Part shown: piece after piece, positions 1 through 8,683 of the stretch | Layout: each line of letters opens with the position of its first letter | How positions within the stretch are numbered: position 1 is the first letter of the stretch | Source: an uncultured Paracoccus sp. | GTDB lineage: Bacteria > Pseudomonadota > Alphaproteobacteria > Rhodobacterales > Rhodobacteraceae | NCBI GenBank assembly: GCA_934533075.1 | Contig: CAKTBJ010000006.1 | Coordinates: 24,855 to 88,854 of the forward strand | Direction of reading: 5' to 3' | DNA: 64,000 bases | Made by a program: the position numbers and the translations under genes | The notes under the pieces: model-generated | Told to the model about the DNA's origin: nothing | Seen by the model: the letters and a program-made list of their open reading frames with translations, nothing else | Database searches by the model: none

Positions 1-1437
1 CAGCACCGTGCCGCGCCTTGTGGCGGCGAAATGGAAGGCGCCGTCGCGACAGGCGGGATCGGCTTCCGGCGCGCCCCAGGCGGCGGCAAGGTCGTCGCGC
101 AGCGCCTGCGGCAGGGTCTCCAGCGCGGCGCGATAGGCCGGCAGCGGCCAGGCGATCGTCTCGGCCATCAGCGCCGGGCCGAGGGGGGCGCCGGGCGCGG
201 TGCCATAGCCCTCGGCCGCGAGGTCCGACAGCAGCGCATCGGTCGAGGCCAGCGCGTCCAGCCCCACCGCATGCGCCAGCTGGTGGCTGCGTCCGGGATA
301 GGTCGAGAGGATCACCGCCAGTTGCCGCGCCGGCGCCGGGGTCCGGGCCAGCCGGTGCCAGGCGGCGATGCGGGACACGGCGGTGTCGATCTGCGCGGCA
401 TCGGGCGCGTGGCTGCGGCGGGCGAATTGCAGCGCCTCGTCACGCGCATGCGGGGCCTTGAAGCTGATGCAGCCGGCGAACAGGCGCCCGTCCACCTCCG
501 GCAGCACCACGTTCATCGCGAGGTCCGAGGGCGACAGTCCCCGCGCCGCCTGCACCCAGTCGGCGCGCGTGGCGGTGGACAGCGCCACCTGGAACACCGG
601 CGCGTCGATGCCGTCGAAGGGGGTGGCGTCCCCGGCATCGCGGGCGGAAAAAGCGGTGGCGTTGACCACGGCGGCGACCGGGGCCTCGGCCAGCGCGGCG
701 CGCAGCCACGCGGCCACGCCGGGGGCTTTCAGCGACGGCACATAGGCGCCCATCGCGGCGAATCCCGACCGGGACAGCGCCCGGATCAGCGCATCCGCCG
801 GCGCGGTGTCGGCGGCGGTGAGGTGGCTGCGATAGAAGATGACCAGCACCTCCGGCGCCTCGGCCTTGGGCCAGGCGGCGATGGGACCGCGGTCGGGATC
901 ATACCAGCCGAATTCCGGCAGGGGCCGGGGGTCGGGCAGGTCCGGTGCCGCCAGCCCGCCGGCCCGCGCCAGCACCGACAGCGCGACGGCGGCCGCCTGC
1001 GCGCCGCCCTGATCCATCAGCCGGGCGAGGCGGGTGCGCACCGCCTCGGGCACCGTCGAGGCCGCATCCAGCGCCGGGTCGGGGCGGCCATCCGCGGGCA
1101 GCACCGCCAGCGCGATGCCGCGCCGGCGCGCCAGATCCTGAAGGCTGGCCAGCCCGTAGGACCAGTAGCCCGCCCCGCCGATCAGCCGCACCATGACGGC
1201 GCGGGCATGGGCCAGGACGGTTTCCATATAGACATCCACCGATAGCGGATGGCGCAGGGTGGACAGGTTCAGCACCCGCATCGCGGGCAGGCCGGGCGTA
1301 TCGTGCCAGCCCCGTGCCACCGCGCCGAGGTCGCTGTCGGAAAACGACAGCACGACCAGCGGCGCCGGGCCTTGGCGGGGATCGGTCGCCACCGCCACCT
1401 CGTCGAGGCCGTGGCTTTCCCGAAAGACGATATGCAC
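1..1437 (-). CDS. cobN: CobN, cobaltochelatase large subunit (N-terminal part, cut by window edge)
   Basis: Large subunit of the aerobic ATP-dependent cobaltochelatase (CobNST), which inserts cobalt into hydrogenobyrinic acid a,c-diamide. The first 479 codons are present and the frame is open to the left edge; family members have well over 1000 residues, so this is less than half. The start is a GTG at 1437, chosen because a GGAGG lies 8 bases upstream and the protein then begins MHIVFRESHG, after which typical CobN text follows (VRLIGGAGYW near residue 75, SYGLASL). It starts 16 bases after the cobW stop, last in the riboswitch-led run DUF1636-cobW-cobN. CobW-CobN adjacency is usual for alphaproteobacterial B12 loci. 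Confidence 0.93.
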   Translation of the reverse strand, partial: MHIVFRESHGLDEVAVATDPRQGPAPLVVLSFSDSDLGAVARGWHDTPGLPAMRVLNLSTLRHPLSVDVYMETVLAHARAVMVRLIGGAGYWSYGLASLQDLARRRGIALAVLPADGRPDPALDAASTVPEAVRTRLARLMDQGGAQAAAVALSVLARAGGLAAPDLPDPRPLPEFGWYDPDRGPIAAWPKAEAPEVLVIFYRSHLTAADTAPADALIRALSRSGFAAMGAYVPSLKAPGVAAWLRAALAEAPVAAVVNATAFSARDAGDATPFDGIDAPVFQVALSTATRADWVQAARGLSPSDLAMNVVLPEVDGRLFAGCISFKAPHARDEALQFARRSHAPDAAQIDTAVSRIAAWHRLARTPAPARQLAVILSTYPGRSHQLAHAVGLDALASTDALLSDLAAEGYGTAPGAPLGPALMAETIAWPLPAYRAALETLPQALRDDLAAAWGAPEADPACRDGAFHFAATRRGTVL

Positions 1438-1453
1438 CGGCCCGGCCTCCTCT

Positions 1454-2494
1454 TCAGGCGGCGGCGCGCAGGGCCGCCGTCACGGCCCCGGCGTCCAGAT
1501 CGCCCTGCTCGGCAATGACGACGAGGCGGCTTTCGCGCGGCTGCGTGCCCCAGGGGCGGTCGAACTGGTGGCGCACCCGCTCGCCCACGGCCTGCACCAG
1601 CAGGCGCATCGGCTTGCCGGCCACGGCCACATGGCCCTTGACGCGCAGGAGGGCATGGTCGCGGGCGATCCGGGCGATGGCCTCGGCCAGCCGGGCGGGG
1701 TCGGAAATTTCGGGCAGGTCTATGACGATACTGTCGAAATCGTCATGTTCGTGATCGTCGGCGCCATCGTGATGGCTGGGGCGGGCGGCTAGGTCGTCCT
1801 CGGCCCTGGCATCCAGTCCCAGGATCACGCGCGGGTCGATCACGCCCTCGGGCAGCTCCAGCACCGGCACCTTGCGCGGGGCCTCGGCCAGGATGGCGGC
1901 GCGGGCGGCCTCGACGCCCTGCGGTCCGGCCAGGTCGGGCTTGGACAGCAGCACGATGTCGGCGCAACCGATCTGATCCTCGAACACCTCCGACAGCGGG
2001 GTCTCGTGGTCGAGGCTGTCATCGGCGGCGCGCTGGGCATCCACCGCCGCCGGGTCGGGGGCAAAGCGCCCCGCGGCCACGGCCTCGGCATCGGCGACCG
2101 CGATCACCCCGTCCACCGTGATGCGCGAGCGGATCGCCGGCCAGTCGAACGCCTTCAGCAGCGGTTTGGGCAGCGCCAGGCCCGAGGTCTCGACGATGAT
2201 GTGGTCGGGGCGCCGGGGCAGGGCCATCAGGGCCTCGATGGTGGGGATGAAATCCTCGGCGACGGTGCAGCAGATGCAGCCATTGGCCAGCTCGACCACG
2301 TTCTCGGCCGGGCAATTCTCGTCGGCGCAGGCCTTCAGGATGTCGCCATCCACGCCCACGGTGCCGAATTCGTTGACCAGGATCGCCAGCCGCTTGCCCT
2401 GCGGGTTCTGCATCAGGTGGCGGACCAGGGTGGTCTTTCCGGCGCCGAGAAAGCCGGTGATGACGGTGACGGGGATCTTGGAGAGGTCGCTCAT
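1454..2494 (-). CDS. cobW: CobW, metal-chaperone GTPase of cobalamin synthesis
   Basis: G3E-family P-loop GTPase of 346 residues, thought to deliver cobalt to the CobN chelatase. Visible: Walker A GFLGAGKTT at residues 14-22, the metal-binding GCICC motif at 72-76 preceded by two further Cys (56 and 61), and a His/Asp-rich stretch (SHHDGADDHEHDD) near residue 240 before the C-terminal CobW_C domain. Start ATG at 2494 has AGGA six bases upstream. It overlaps the DUF1636 stop by ATGA, so the two are probably translationally coupled, and both lie under the B12 riboswitch. The paralogous zinc chaperones look similar, but the B12 context makes CobW the best call. Confidence 0.93.
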   Translation of the reverse strand: MSDLSKIPVTVITGFLGAGKTTLVRHLMQNPQGKRLAILVNEFGTVGVDGDILKACADENCPAENVVELANGCICCTVAEDFIPTIEALMALPRRPDHIIVETSGLALPKPLLKAFDWPAIRSRITVDGVIAVADAEAVAAGRFAPDPAAVDAQRAADDSLDHETPLSEVFEDQIGCADIVLLSKPDLAGPQGVEAARAAILAEAPRKVPVLELPEGVIDPRVILGLDARAEDDLAARPSHHDGADDHEHDDFDSIVIDLPEISDPARLAEAIARIARDHALLRVKGHVAVAGKPMRLLVQAVGERVRHQFDRPWGTQPRESRLVVIAEQGDLDAGAVTAALRAAA

Positions 2495-2808
2495 GCGGTA
2501 TCCTGACTGTGAAAGGGGGGACGTTCGGCAATGCACCGGCCCGGCATGGCGCCGCCCAAGGCCCAGGCGGCCACGGCAGCGGCATCGGCGGGACCAAGCC
2601 CGCCCGCCACGCGCATCCGGCCATCGGCGCCGGTCAGCGCCACGTTGCAGCCCTGCGCGCAGAGGTTCATGCAGGCGACGGGGATGATGCGGGTGCCGGC
2701 ATCGGTCAGGGCCAGCACCGCCTGCGCCAGCCGCCGGCCGGGCGGCACGGCGGTTCGCGCGGGCGGATCGCCGCGGCAGGTCACGCAGATATGCAACACC
2801 ACAGGCAT
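2491..2808 (-). CDS. DUF1636 family metal-binding protein of the cobalamin locus
   Basis: A 105-residue protein of the DUF1636 family, which often sits beside cobW. It has a thioredoxin-like ferredoxin appearance: an N-terminal CVTC motif (residues 8-11) and a central CMNLCAQGC cluster (about residues 46-54), four to five cysteines able to hold an Fe-S cluster or a metal. Function is not established; involvement in cobalt handling is inferred from position. It is the first gene after the B12 riboswitch and overlaps cobW by ATGA. The ATG at 2808 is the only reasonable start; a GGGGA lies a few bases upstream within the riboswitch expression platform. Confidence 0.85.
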   Translation of the reverse strand: MPVVLHICVTCRGDPPARTAVPPGRRLAQAVLALTDAGTRIIPVACMNLCAQGCNVALTGADGRMRVAGGLGPADAAAVAAWALGGAMPGRCIAERPPFHSQDTA

Positions 2809-2845
2809 GGCGTCCCCAAATCTGGCGGAACACCCCGTCCGCCGG

Positions 2846-3030
2846 TGGCAATCGCGGTTTCGGCAGGTCTCCCGGCTTCCGGATGCGGCTTTCGCCCCGG
2901 TGCCCGCCTTCCCGGCCTTTCGGCCAGTGGCTTGGGCGCCTCATCCGGTCACGGTCGCGGGGGCGGCTGCGGTTCGGGGCCGGTTGCCCGGCCTTGTCGC
3001 ATTCCCTTTTCACCCGTTAGAACGGGCACC
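2846..3030 (-). promoter_or_regulatory. Cobalamin (B12) riboswitch leader of DUF1636-cobW-cobN
   Basis: Read on the minus strand this is a textbook AdoCbl riboswitch: it starts with GGTGCC at 3030, followed by GGGTGAAAAGGGAA, the CCGCCCCCGCGACCGTGA segment, GCCACTGGCC, the GCCGGGAAGGC arm, and the B12 box AAGCCGGGAGACCTGCC at 2878-2862. Downstream, GGCGGA (2843-2838) can pair with TCCGCC (2829-2824), a hairpin just ahead of the DUF1636 start with no U tract, so control at translation initiation is more likely than intrinsic termination. High cobalamin should shut off the cobW arm. cobO diverges and starts only 54 bases beyond the aptamer. Confidence 0.93.
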
Positions 3031-3083
3031 GATTCCTGTGCCGATCCCTGCGCGTTACCGCGCCACAAGTCAAGGAGGATGCC

Positions 3084-3698
3084 ATGACCATCGTGGACGA
3101 GGAGGCCCGCCACGCCGCGAAGATGGCCAAGATCAAGGCCGCGCGCGACCGGATGATGGCCACGAAATCCGGCGAGAAGGGGCTGCTCATCGTCCATACC
3201 GGCAAGGGCAAGGGCAAGTCGTCCTCCGGCTTCGGCATGGTGATGCGCGCGGTCGGGCACGGCATGCCCTGCGCAGTGGTGCAGTTCATCAAGGGCGCCT
3301 GGGATACGGGCGAGCATCGCGTGCTGGTCGAGCGATTTGCCGACCTGTGCCAGGTGCATGTGACGGGCGAGGGCTTCACCTGGGAGACGCAGGACCGTGC
3401 CCGCGACATTGCTTGCGCGGGGGCCGGCTGGGCACGCGCGCAGGCGCTGATCCGGGACCCCGCCATCCGGTTGGTCCTGCTGGACGAAATCAACATCGCC
3501 CTGCGCTATGGCTATCTGGACGCGGGCGAGGTGGTGGATTTCCTGCTGACGGAAAAGCCCCCGATGACCCATGTCATCCTGACCGGCCGCAACGCCCCCG
3601 ACGCGCTGGTCGAGGCCGCCGATCTGGTCACCGACATGACGCTGGTCAAGCATCCGTTCCGCGACGGCATCAAGGCCCAGCCGGGGGTGGAGTTCTAG
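3084..3698 (+). CDS. cobO: Corrinoid adenosyltransferase (CobO/BtuR type)
   Basis: Transfers the adenosyl group of ATP to Co(I) corrinoids, late in cobalamin synthesis and in corrinoid salvage. 204 residues, the usual length for CobO/CobA/BtuR. The N-terminal P-loop variant HTGKGKGKSSS is at residues 38-48, followed by VQFIKG, the family motif FTWETQD, LLDEIN (Walker-B-like) and LTGRNAP. The start ATG has a strong AAGGAGG nine bases upstream. It diverges from the riboswitch-controlled cobW arm; its own leader is too short to hold the aptamer, so it is probably not under that switch. Confidence 0.96.
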   Translation: MTIVDEEARHAAKMAKIKAARDRMMATKSGEKGLLIVHTGKGKGKSSSGFGMVMRAVGHGMPCAVVQFIKGAWDTGEHRVLVERFADLCQVHVTGEGFTWETQDRARDIACAGAGWARAQALIRDPAIRLVLLDEINIALRYGYLDAGEVVDFLLTEKPPMTHVILTGRNAPDALVEAADLVTDMTLVKHPFRDGIKAQPGVEF

Positions 3699-3822
3699 GC
3701 AGGCGCGGCCGTGCCCGGCTTTCGCGAATGCCGCCGGGCGATGGGGGCGGGCACGCTTCGGCGGGGCGGAGTTCGATCCGGCTCGCGTGCTGTTCCGTCG
3801 GGGCGTTCGGGGTTCGGGGCAA

Positions 3823-3957
3823 GGTGCGTGCAAGCGCGCACCCTACGGGCGGGGGCCGCATGCTCGCGGCGCGGCGCAGGCCGGGAGGGGGCGGAGGTTC
3901 GCCCCGGTTGTCCCGCCCCGTGCGGGCAAAGGGGTAGGGTGCGTGCTTGCACGCACC
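3823..3957. repeat. REP-like palindrome doublet, copy 1
   Basis: Two near-copies of a 20-bp palindrome, GGTGCGTGCTTGCACGCACC, face each other at 3823-3842 (reverse-complement orientation, one mismatch) and 3938-3957, each followed on its inner side by CCTAC / GTAGG. The spacer of about 95 bases is GC-rich with no gene. It fills the convergent gap between cobO and the LOG gene. The same doublet occurs at 42571-42745 and 47661-47835. The layout (palindrome, inverted pair, intergenic, variable spacer) resembles REP doublets or REPINs; no transposase is nearby. Confidence 0.8.
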
Positions 3958-3970
3958 TTCGTCCGGGGCG

Positions 3971-4798
3971 TCAGCAGCCGGAATAGTCCCAGCCGTCGAT
4001 GATCGCCACCGCCTCGGCGGCGGTTTCGACATAGGTGAACAGGTCCAGATCCTCCTCCGAGATGGTGCCGTATTCGGCCAGCGCCTCCCAGTTCACCACC
4101 TTTTCCCAGAACTCGCGGCCGAACAGCAGGAAGGGCATGCGCTTCATGCGGCCGGTCTGGATCAGGGTCAGGGCCTCGAACAGCTCGTCCATCGTGCCAT
4201 AGCCGCCGGGAAAGACCACCACCGCCCGCGCCCGCATCAGGAAATGCATCTTGCGGATGGCGAAGTAATGGAAATTCAGCGACAGGTCCGGGGTGACGTA
4301 AAGATTCGGCCGCTGCTCGTGCGGCAGCACGATCGACAGGCCGATGGAGGCGCCGCCGGCCTCGTGCGCGCCCTTGTTGCCGGCCTCCATCACCCCCGGC
4401 CCGCCGCCGGTGCAGATCACGAATTCGCGGCCATAGGATTCCATCGACCGCTCGGTGATGAGGCGGGCGAAGGTCTCGGCCTCGGTATAGTAATGCGACA
4501 GGGCGGCCAGCGCCTCGGTGCGGGCCTGGTCGGCATGCTCGGGCGCGGGGATGCGGGCGCCGCCGAACATCACCACGGTCGAGCGGATGCCGCGCTCGTC
4601 CAGGATAAGCTGTGCCTTCAGCAGCTCCAGTTGCAGGCGGACCGGGCGCATGTCCTCGCGCAGCAGGAAATCGGTGTCGGTGAAGGCCAGCCGATAGGCC
4701 GGCGAGCGCGTCTGCAAGGTGTCGGGCACCGCCTTGGCGGCCTCGACATCCTCGTGGCTGGCCCGGAAGGAGGTGCGCTCGGGACTGTCGTCGTTCAT
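3971..4798 (-). CDS. LOG-family (TIGR00730) nucleotide phosphoribohydrolase
   Basis: 275-residue member of the LOG/lysine-decarboxylase-like Rossmann family; characterised members cleave cytokinin riboside 5'-monophosphate or other nucleoside monophosphates to base and ribose 5-phosphate. Signature motifs are present: GGGPGVMEA near residue 133 and PGGYGTMDE near residue 195, with VMFGGARIP earlier. The N-terminal extension of about 75 residues puts it with the long TIGR00730 forms. The old label 'lysine decarboxylase' should not be used. It is divergent from dapD with 82 bases between starts; the 3' end faces cobO across the palindrome doublet. Confidence 0.85.
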   Translation of the reverse strand: MNDDSPERTSFRASHEDVEAAKAVPDTLQTRSPAYRLAFTDTDFLLREDMRPVRLQLELLKAQLILDERGIRSTVVMFGGARIPAPEHADQARTEALAALSHYYTEAETFARLITERSMESYGREFVICTGGGPGVMEAGNKGAHEAGGASIGLSIVLPHEQRPNLYVTPDLSLNFHYFAIRKMHFLMRARAVVVFPGGYGTMDELFEALTLIQTGRMKRMPFLLFGREFWEKVVNWEALAEYGTISEEDLDLFTYVETAAEAVAIIDGWDYSGC

Positions 4799-4880
4799 GG
4801 CGGGCCTTTCGGTGCTGGTAATGACGCAAGCCTCGTCCTATAGCCGAACGGCCCCGGATTACCAGCGAAGGACCGACAGG

Positions 4881-5708
4881 ATGACCGATCACGCCGCCCT
4901 CGAAGCCACCATCGAAGCCGCATGGGAGAAACGCGACGGGATCGGCCCGGCCACGAAGGGCGCGGACCGCGAGGCCGTCGAGACCGTGCTGGACCTGCTG
5001 GATACCGGCGCGCTGCGCGTGGCCGAGAAGCGGGGGGCCGACTGGCATGTGAACCAGTGGGCCAAGAAGGCCGTGTTGCTGAGTTTCCGCCTGCGTGACA
5101 TGGAGGTGATGGAAGGCGGCCCGCAGGGCGGCGGCTGGTGGGACAAGGTGGACAGCAAGTTCGCCGGCTGGGGCGAAAACCGCTGGCGCGACGCCGGTTT
5201 CCGCGCCGTGCCGGGCGCCGTGGTGCGCAAGTCCGCCCATATCGCCAAGGGCGTGGTGCTGATGCCCTCCTTCGTCAATATCGGCGCCCATGTCGGCGAG
5301 GGCACGATGGTCGACACCTGGGCCACGGTGGGGTCCTGCGCGCAGATCGGCCGCAACGTCCACCTGTCGGGCGGCGTCGGCATCGGCGGCGTGCTGGAGC
5401 CGATGCAGGCCGGCCCGACCATCATCGAGGACGATTGCTTCATCGGCGCCCGCTCCGAGGTGGTCGAGGGGGTGATCGTGCGCGAAGGCTCGGTCCTCGG
5501 CATGGGGGTCTATCTGGGCCAGTCCACCAAGATCGTGGACCGCGATACCGGCGCGGTGATGTATGGCGAGGTGCCGGCGGGTTCGGTGGTGGTCTCCGGC
5601 TCGATGCCGTCGCGCGGGGGGGTCAGCCTGTATTGCGCGGTGATCGTCAAGCGGGTGGACGCCCAGACCCGCGCCAAGACCTCGATCAACGAGCTGCTGC
5701 GCGACTGA
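4881..5708 (+). CDS. dapD: DapD, tetrahydrodipicolinate N-succinyltransferase
   Basis: Succinylates tetrahydrodipicolinate in the succinylase branch of meso-diaminopimelate/lysine synthesis. 275 residues, the normal size. The N-terminal helical domain ([18 protein letters not shown]) precedes a left-handed beta-helix of hexapeptide repeats ([39 protein letters not shown]) and the conserved [14 protein letters not shown] loop. The start ATG at 4881 follows GAAGGA; a longer upstream frame is not needed to match the family. Single gene, convergent with folK; a short inverted repeat follows the stop. It provides the precursor used by lysA at 50-51 kb. Confidence 0.96.
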   Translation: MTDHAALEATIEAAWEKRDGIGPATKGADREAVETVLDLLDTGALRVAEKRGADWHVNQWAKKAVLLSFRLRDMEVMEGGPQGGGWWDKVDSKFAGWGENRWRDAGFRAVPGAVVRKSAHIAKGVVLMPSFVNIGAHVGEGTMVDTWATVGSCAQIGRNVHLSGGVGIGGVLEPMQAGPTIIEDDCFIGARSEVVEGVIVREGSVLGMGVYLGQSTKIVDRDTGAVMYGEVPAGSVVVSGSMPSRGGVSLYCAVIVKRVDAQTRAKTSINELLRD

Positions 5709-5725
5709 GCGGGCAGCCTGCCCGC
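5709..5725. terminator. Possible dapD terminator hairpin
   Basis: Directly after the dapD stop, GCGGGCA pairs with TGCCCGC around a 3-base loop (7-bp all-matched stem). No T-run follows, so it is only a weak intrinsic terminator candidate. The rest of the 254-base convergent gap to folK shows nothing recognisable. Confidence 0.4.
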
Positions 5726-5962
5726 CGCGCCGGGAGCGGCGAAGGTGCTGGCCTGCGCCGGGCTGCCGCGGCGGGCCGGAGGAGGATGAGGCGGCGCAGG
5801 CCGGAACCTGCCGACAGGGCCGGGATGCGCGGTCCGCTGCGCAGGCTGGCCGTCGCGGCCGGGCCGGCGAGGAATCCGGTTTCCCTGCAAGGGGTTGTGT
5901 GCCTTTCCGTGCCTGTCGGCGCAATCGGGCCGGCGGCAAGCCGCGCCGCGCATCCCGCCCGG

Positions 5963-6535
5963 TCAGGCCAGCGGGCGGATCGCCTCGCGCCCGGCCTGCG
6001 GCAGGGCGGCCAGCATCGCGGCCACGCTTTGCCCGGTCGCCGGGTGGCGCCAGGTGCCGGCGATCTCGGCCAGCGGCACCAGCACGAAGCCCCGGTCCTG
6101 AAGGCGCGGATGCGGCAGGATCAGCTGGCCGGGCGCCTCGGCCCGCTGCCGCCGCGGCGGCAGGTCGCGCCAGTCCGCGGCGGTGGCCGCATCCGGCAGC
6201 ACCCGGTCCCCCATTGCCAGCAGGTCGAGGTCGATCCCCCGCGCGCCCCAGCGGCTGCCGTCCCGCACCCGGCCCAGCCCGGCCTCCACCGCGTGCAGGG
6301 CGGCCAGCACCGCCTGCGGCGGCAGGCCGGTTTGCAACACCGCGCAGGCATTGACATAATCCGGCCCGGAACCCTCCGGGAAGGCCGGGGTTATGAAGAA
6401 GCGACTGAGAGCGCGCAGGCGTAGCCCATGCCGGGCTTGCAGTTCCGCCAGCGCCGCCTTCAAGGTCGCCACCGGCGCCCCGACCGGCGAGGGCAGATTC
6501 GCCCCCAATGCGACAAGCGCCTCTTCCCCGCGCAT
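5963..6535 (-). CDS. folK: FolK, 6-hydroxymethyl-dihydropterin pyrophosphokinase
   Basis: Pyrophosphorylates 6-hydroxymethyl-7,8-dihydropterin in folate synthesis. 190 residues from the ATG at 6535, which gives the typical opening MRGEEALVALGANL; a longer reading is possible but would run into the divergent NYN gene. Motifs: FFITPAFPEGSGPDYVNACA (the Y..P..Y.N segment), GRVRDGSRWGARGIDLDLLAMGD (family R(w)GPRxxDlDll, here with WGARGIDLDLL) and LPHPRLQDRGFVLVPL. Starts 52 bases from the divergent NYN-domain gene. Confidence 0.93.
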   Translation of the reverse strand: MRGEEALVALGANLPSPVGAPVATLKAALAELQARHGLRLRALSRFFITPAFPEGSGPDYVNACAVLQTGLPPQAVLAALHAVEAGLGRVRDGSRWGARGIDLDLLAMGDRVLPDAATAADWRDLPPRRQRAEAPGQLILPHPRLQDRGFVLVPLAEIAGTWRHPATGQSVAAMLAALPQAGREAIRPLA

Positions 6536-6587
6536 CAAGGCGCCCCCCGTTCCGGTCATCGGCCAAAGACTTATCGAGGAAAGACCC

Positions 6588-7142
6588 ATGTTCTACAAGG
6601 ACGACCGGCTGGCCCTGTTCATCGACGGCTCGAACCTGCACGCGGCGGCCAAGTCGCTGGGATTCGACATCGACTTCAAGCTGCTGCGGGCCGAGTTCGA
6701 GCGGCGCGGCAAGCTGCTGCGCGCCTATTACTATACCGCCTTGCTGGAACAGGAGGAGTTCTCGCCCCTCCGCCCGCTGATGGACTGGCTGACCTATAAC
6801 GGCTTCACCGTGGTGACCAAGCCCGCCAAGGATTTCACCGACGCGATGGGCCGCCGCAAGATCAAGGGCAACATGGATGTCGAGCTGGCGGTGACCGCGA
6901 TGGAGATGGCGCCGCATCTGGACCATGCGGTCCTGTTTTCCGGCGACGGCGATTTCCGGCCGCTGGTCGAGGCCTTGCAGCGCAAGGGGGTGCGGGTCTC
7001 GGTGGTCTCGACCATGCGCAGCCAGCCGGCGATGATCGCCGACGAGCTGCGCCGGCAGGCCGACAGCTATGTCGAGCTGGACGCGCTGCGCGAGATCATC
7101 GGCCGCCCGCGTCCCGACCGCGACGCGGGCGAGAATGCCTGA
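6588..7142 (+). CDS. NYN-domain (LabA/DUF88-like) protein, probable RNase
   Basis: 184-residue protein of the NYN/PIN-like fold. Acidic residues of the predicted active site are visible: FIDGSNL at residues 11-17, the NMDVELAVTAMEM segment near residue 95 and SGDGDF near residue 119. This pattern fits the LabA/DUF88 group, in which nuclease activity on RNA is predicted but the cellular substrate is usually unknown. The start ATG at 6588 follows GAGGAA; the frame also extends upstream, overlapping folK, but that extension has no family resemblance. Widespread single-copy gene in Rhodobacterales, here beside rppH, another RNA-turnover gene. Confidence 0.82.
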   Translation: MFYKDDRLALFIDGSNLHAAAKSLGFDIDFKLLRAEFERRGKLLRAYYYTALLEQEEFSPLRPLMDWLTYNGFTVVTKPAKDFTDAMGRRKIKGNMDVELAVTAMEMAPHLDHAVLFSGDGDFRPLVEALQRKGVRVSVVSTMRSQPAMIADELRRQADSYVELDALREIIGRPRPDRDAGENA

Positions 7143-7199
7143 CCTTGCATCCCGCAGCGTCCGGGGGAAAATGGGCCGCAACCTCAGGAGGGTTTGCGC

Positions 7200-7700
7200 A
7201 TGAGTGATCAGCCGCCGCATCGCACCGGGCCGCGCGGGCTGCCTTACCGGCCCTGCGCCGGGGTGGTGCTGGTCAACCCGCAGGGGCTAGTCTTTGCCGG
7301 GCAGCGCATCGACAATCCGGGTGACGCCTGGCAGATGCCGCAAGGCGGCATCGACCCCGGCGAGGACCCGCGCCGCGCTGCGCTGCGCGAACTGGGCGAG
7401 GAGACCGGCGTGGCCCCGCGGCTGGTGACGGTGCTGGCCGAAAGCCCGCAATGGATTCACTATGACCTGCCGGAGGAGATGCTGGGCCGCATCTGGCAGG
7501 GCCGCTATGGCGGGCAGGTGCAGAAATGGTTCCTGATGCGCTTTCTGGGCGAGGATTCCGACATCCGTATCGCCACCGAGCACCCGGAATTCGCCCGCTG
7601 GGCCTGGCTGCCGGCGCGCGAGATCTCGGCCCGGATCGTGCCCTTCAAGCGGGCGGTCTATGACCGGGTGCTGGGGGATTTCGCCGCGCATCTTGCCTGA
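7200..7700 (+). CDS. rppH: RppH, RNA 5'-pyrophosphohydrolase (Nudix)
   Basis: Nudix hydrolase that removes pyrophosphate from the 5' end of triphosphorylated RNA (and, in family members, diadenosine polyphosphates). 166 residues. The complete Nudix box [22 protein letters not shown] runs from about residue 48, preceded by [11 protein letters not shown] and AWQMPQ; WFLMRF and FARWAWLP are typical of RppH/NudH. The ATG at 7200 is preferred because AGGAGG lies eight bases upstream, whereas an in-frame TTG at 7194 would be too close. Convergent with fliP with only three bases between stops. Confidence 0.93.
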   Translation: MSDQPPHRTGPRGLPYRPCAGVVLVNPQGLVFAGQRIDNPGDAWQMPQGGIDPGEDPRRAALRELGEETGVAPRLVTVLAESPQWIHYDLPEEMLGRIWQGRYGGQVQKWFLMRFLGEDSDIRIATEHPEFARWAWLPAREISARIVPFKRAVYDRVLGDFAAHLA

Positions 7701-7703
7701 CCG

Positions 7704-8432
7704 CTACTGATAGCTGCGCACCAGGGCCGAGGCGATCATCCCCCAGCCATCGACGATCACGAAGAATCCCAGCTTGAAGGGCAGCGAGACCACCACCGGC
7801 GGCACCATCATCATGCCCATCGACATCAGCACGGCCGCCACCACCAGGTCGATGATCAGGAAGGGCAGGGCGATCAGGAAGCCGATCTGGAAGGCGCGCT
7901 GCAATTCCGACAGCATGAAGGACGGGACCAGCACCGACAGCCGGTCGGGCGGCAGGTCGGGATTGGGCGCCACCTCGGCCAGTGCCGCCAGCGTCTCGGG
8001 CGAGACCCGCGCCGACATGAAGTCGTGCAGGGGCGGGACGGCGCGGTCGAAGGCCTCGGCCAGGGTGATGGTGCCGTCGCGCAGCGGCTGGCCGGCATCG
8101 GCCCAGATTTCGCGCAGCACCGGGTCCATGATGAACCATGTGAGGAAGATCGACAGCGCCACGATCAGCATGTTCGGCGGTGATTGCTGAAGGCCCAGCG
8201 AACTGCGCAGGATCGAGAACACCGTGACGATGAACGGAAAGCAGGTCACGGTGATGGCGATCCCCGGCGCCAGCGACAGCGCCGTCATCGCCACCACCAG
8301 CAGCACGGCATTGTTGCCGACCCCGCCGGCCAGCGTGCCGAAACCATCCGCCAGCGGCGCGAGGTCGCCGATCTCCTGCGCGAAGGCCGGTCCCGGCAGC
8401 AGCGCCAGAATCGCGGCGGCGAGGCGGATCAT
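7704..8432 (-). CDS. fliP: FliP, flagellar export-gate protein
   Basis: Inner-membrane component of the flagellar type III export gate (FliPQR). 242 residues with an N-terminal signal sequence (residues 1-18, ending AFA) and four membrane segments. The family's central SILRSSLGLQQSPPNMLIVALSIFLTWF region and the C-terminal IDLVVAAVLMSMGMMMVPP motif are clear. The ATG at 8432 overlaps the fliN stop (ATGA). Last gene of the leftward fliF-fliH-fliN-fliP arm. fliQ, normally close by, is not in this window. Confidence 0.96.
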   Translation of the reverse strand: MIRLAAAILALLPGPAFAQEIGDLAPLADGFGTLAGGVGNNAVLLVVAMTALSLAPGIAITVTCFPFIVTVFSILRSSLGLQQSPPNMLIVALSIFLTWFIMDPVLREIWADAGQPLRDGTITLAEAFDRAVPPLHDFMSARVSPETLAALAEVAPNPDLPPDRLSVLVPSFMLSELQRAFQIGFLIALPFLIIDLVVAAVLMSMGMMMVPPVVVSLPFKLGFFVIVDGWGMIASALVRSYQ

Positions 8433-8683
8433 GCGGTGCCCTCGGCATCGACGATGCGGATGAACAGGCGCTCGTCCGCGCCGTCGGTGGTCAGCACGCC
8501 GCGCGCGATCACCCGGTCGCCGACGCACAGCTCCACCCCGTCGGACACCTCCTGGTCGAGGGTGAGGATGTCGTCGGGACCCAGCGCCGAGAGCTGCGCG
8601 ACGGTCATGGTGGTGCGGCCCAGCCGCACGGTCAGCTCGACGGTGATGTGGTCGGTGGCGATAAAGCCGGTGGTGCGGTCCAT
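8429..8683 (-). CDS. fliN: FliN, flagellar switch C-ring protein (short form)
   Basis: 84-residue protein consisting essentially of one SpoA/surface-presentation domain, as in the C-terminal part of FliN: VELTVRLGRTTMTVAQLSALGPDDILTL followed by VELCVGDRVIARG. FliN forms most of the C-ring, where it takes part in torque switching and docks FliH with its export cargo. The length is short even for FliN, which often has an N-terminal extension of several dozen residues. It overlaps fliH by one base (TGATG) and fliP by ATGA. Confidence 0.92.
   Translation of the reverse strand: MDRTTGFIATDHITVELTVRLGRTTMTVAQLSALGPDDILTLDQEVSDGVELCVGDRVIARGVLTTDGADERLFIRIVDAEGTA

Noticed and set aside
3711..4002. 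Short frames with recurring peptides such as VRACTH and CVQART near the palindrome doublets
   Set aside because: The peptides are translations of the 20-bp palindrome in different frames; they recur wherever the doublet occurs.
3843..7220. 1125-codon minus-strand open frame across the LOG-dapD-folK region, and similar giant frames (46858-50253, 51976-55077)
   Set aside because: They only reflect few stop codons in GC-rich DNA; they cross well-supported genes on both strands and read as Arg/Pro/Ala-rich text, apart from the embedded true gene in its own frame.
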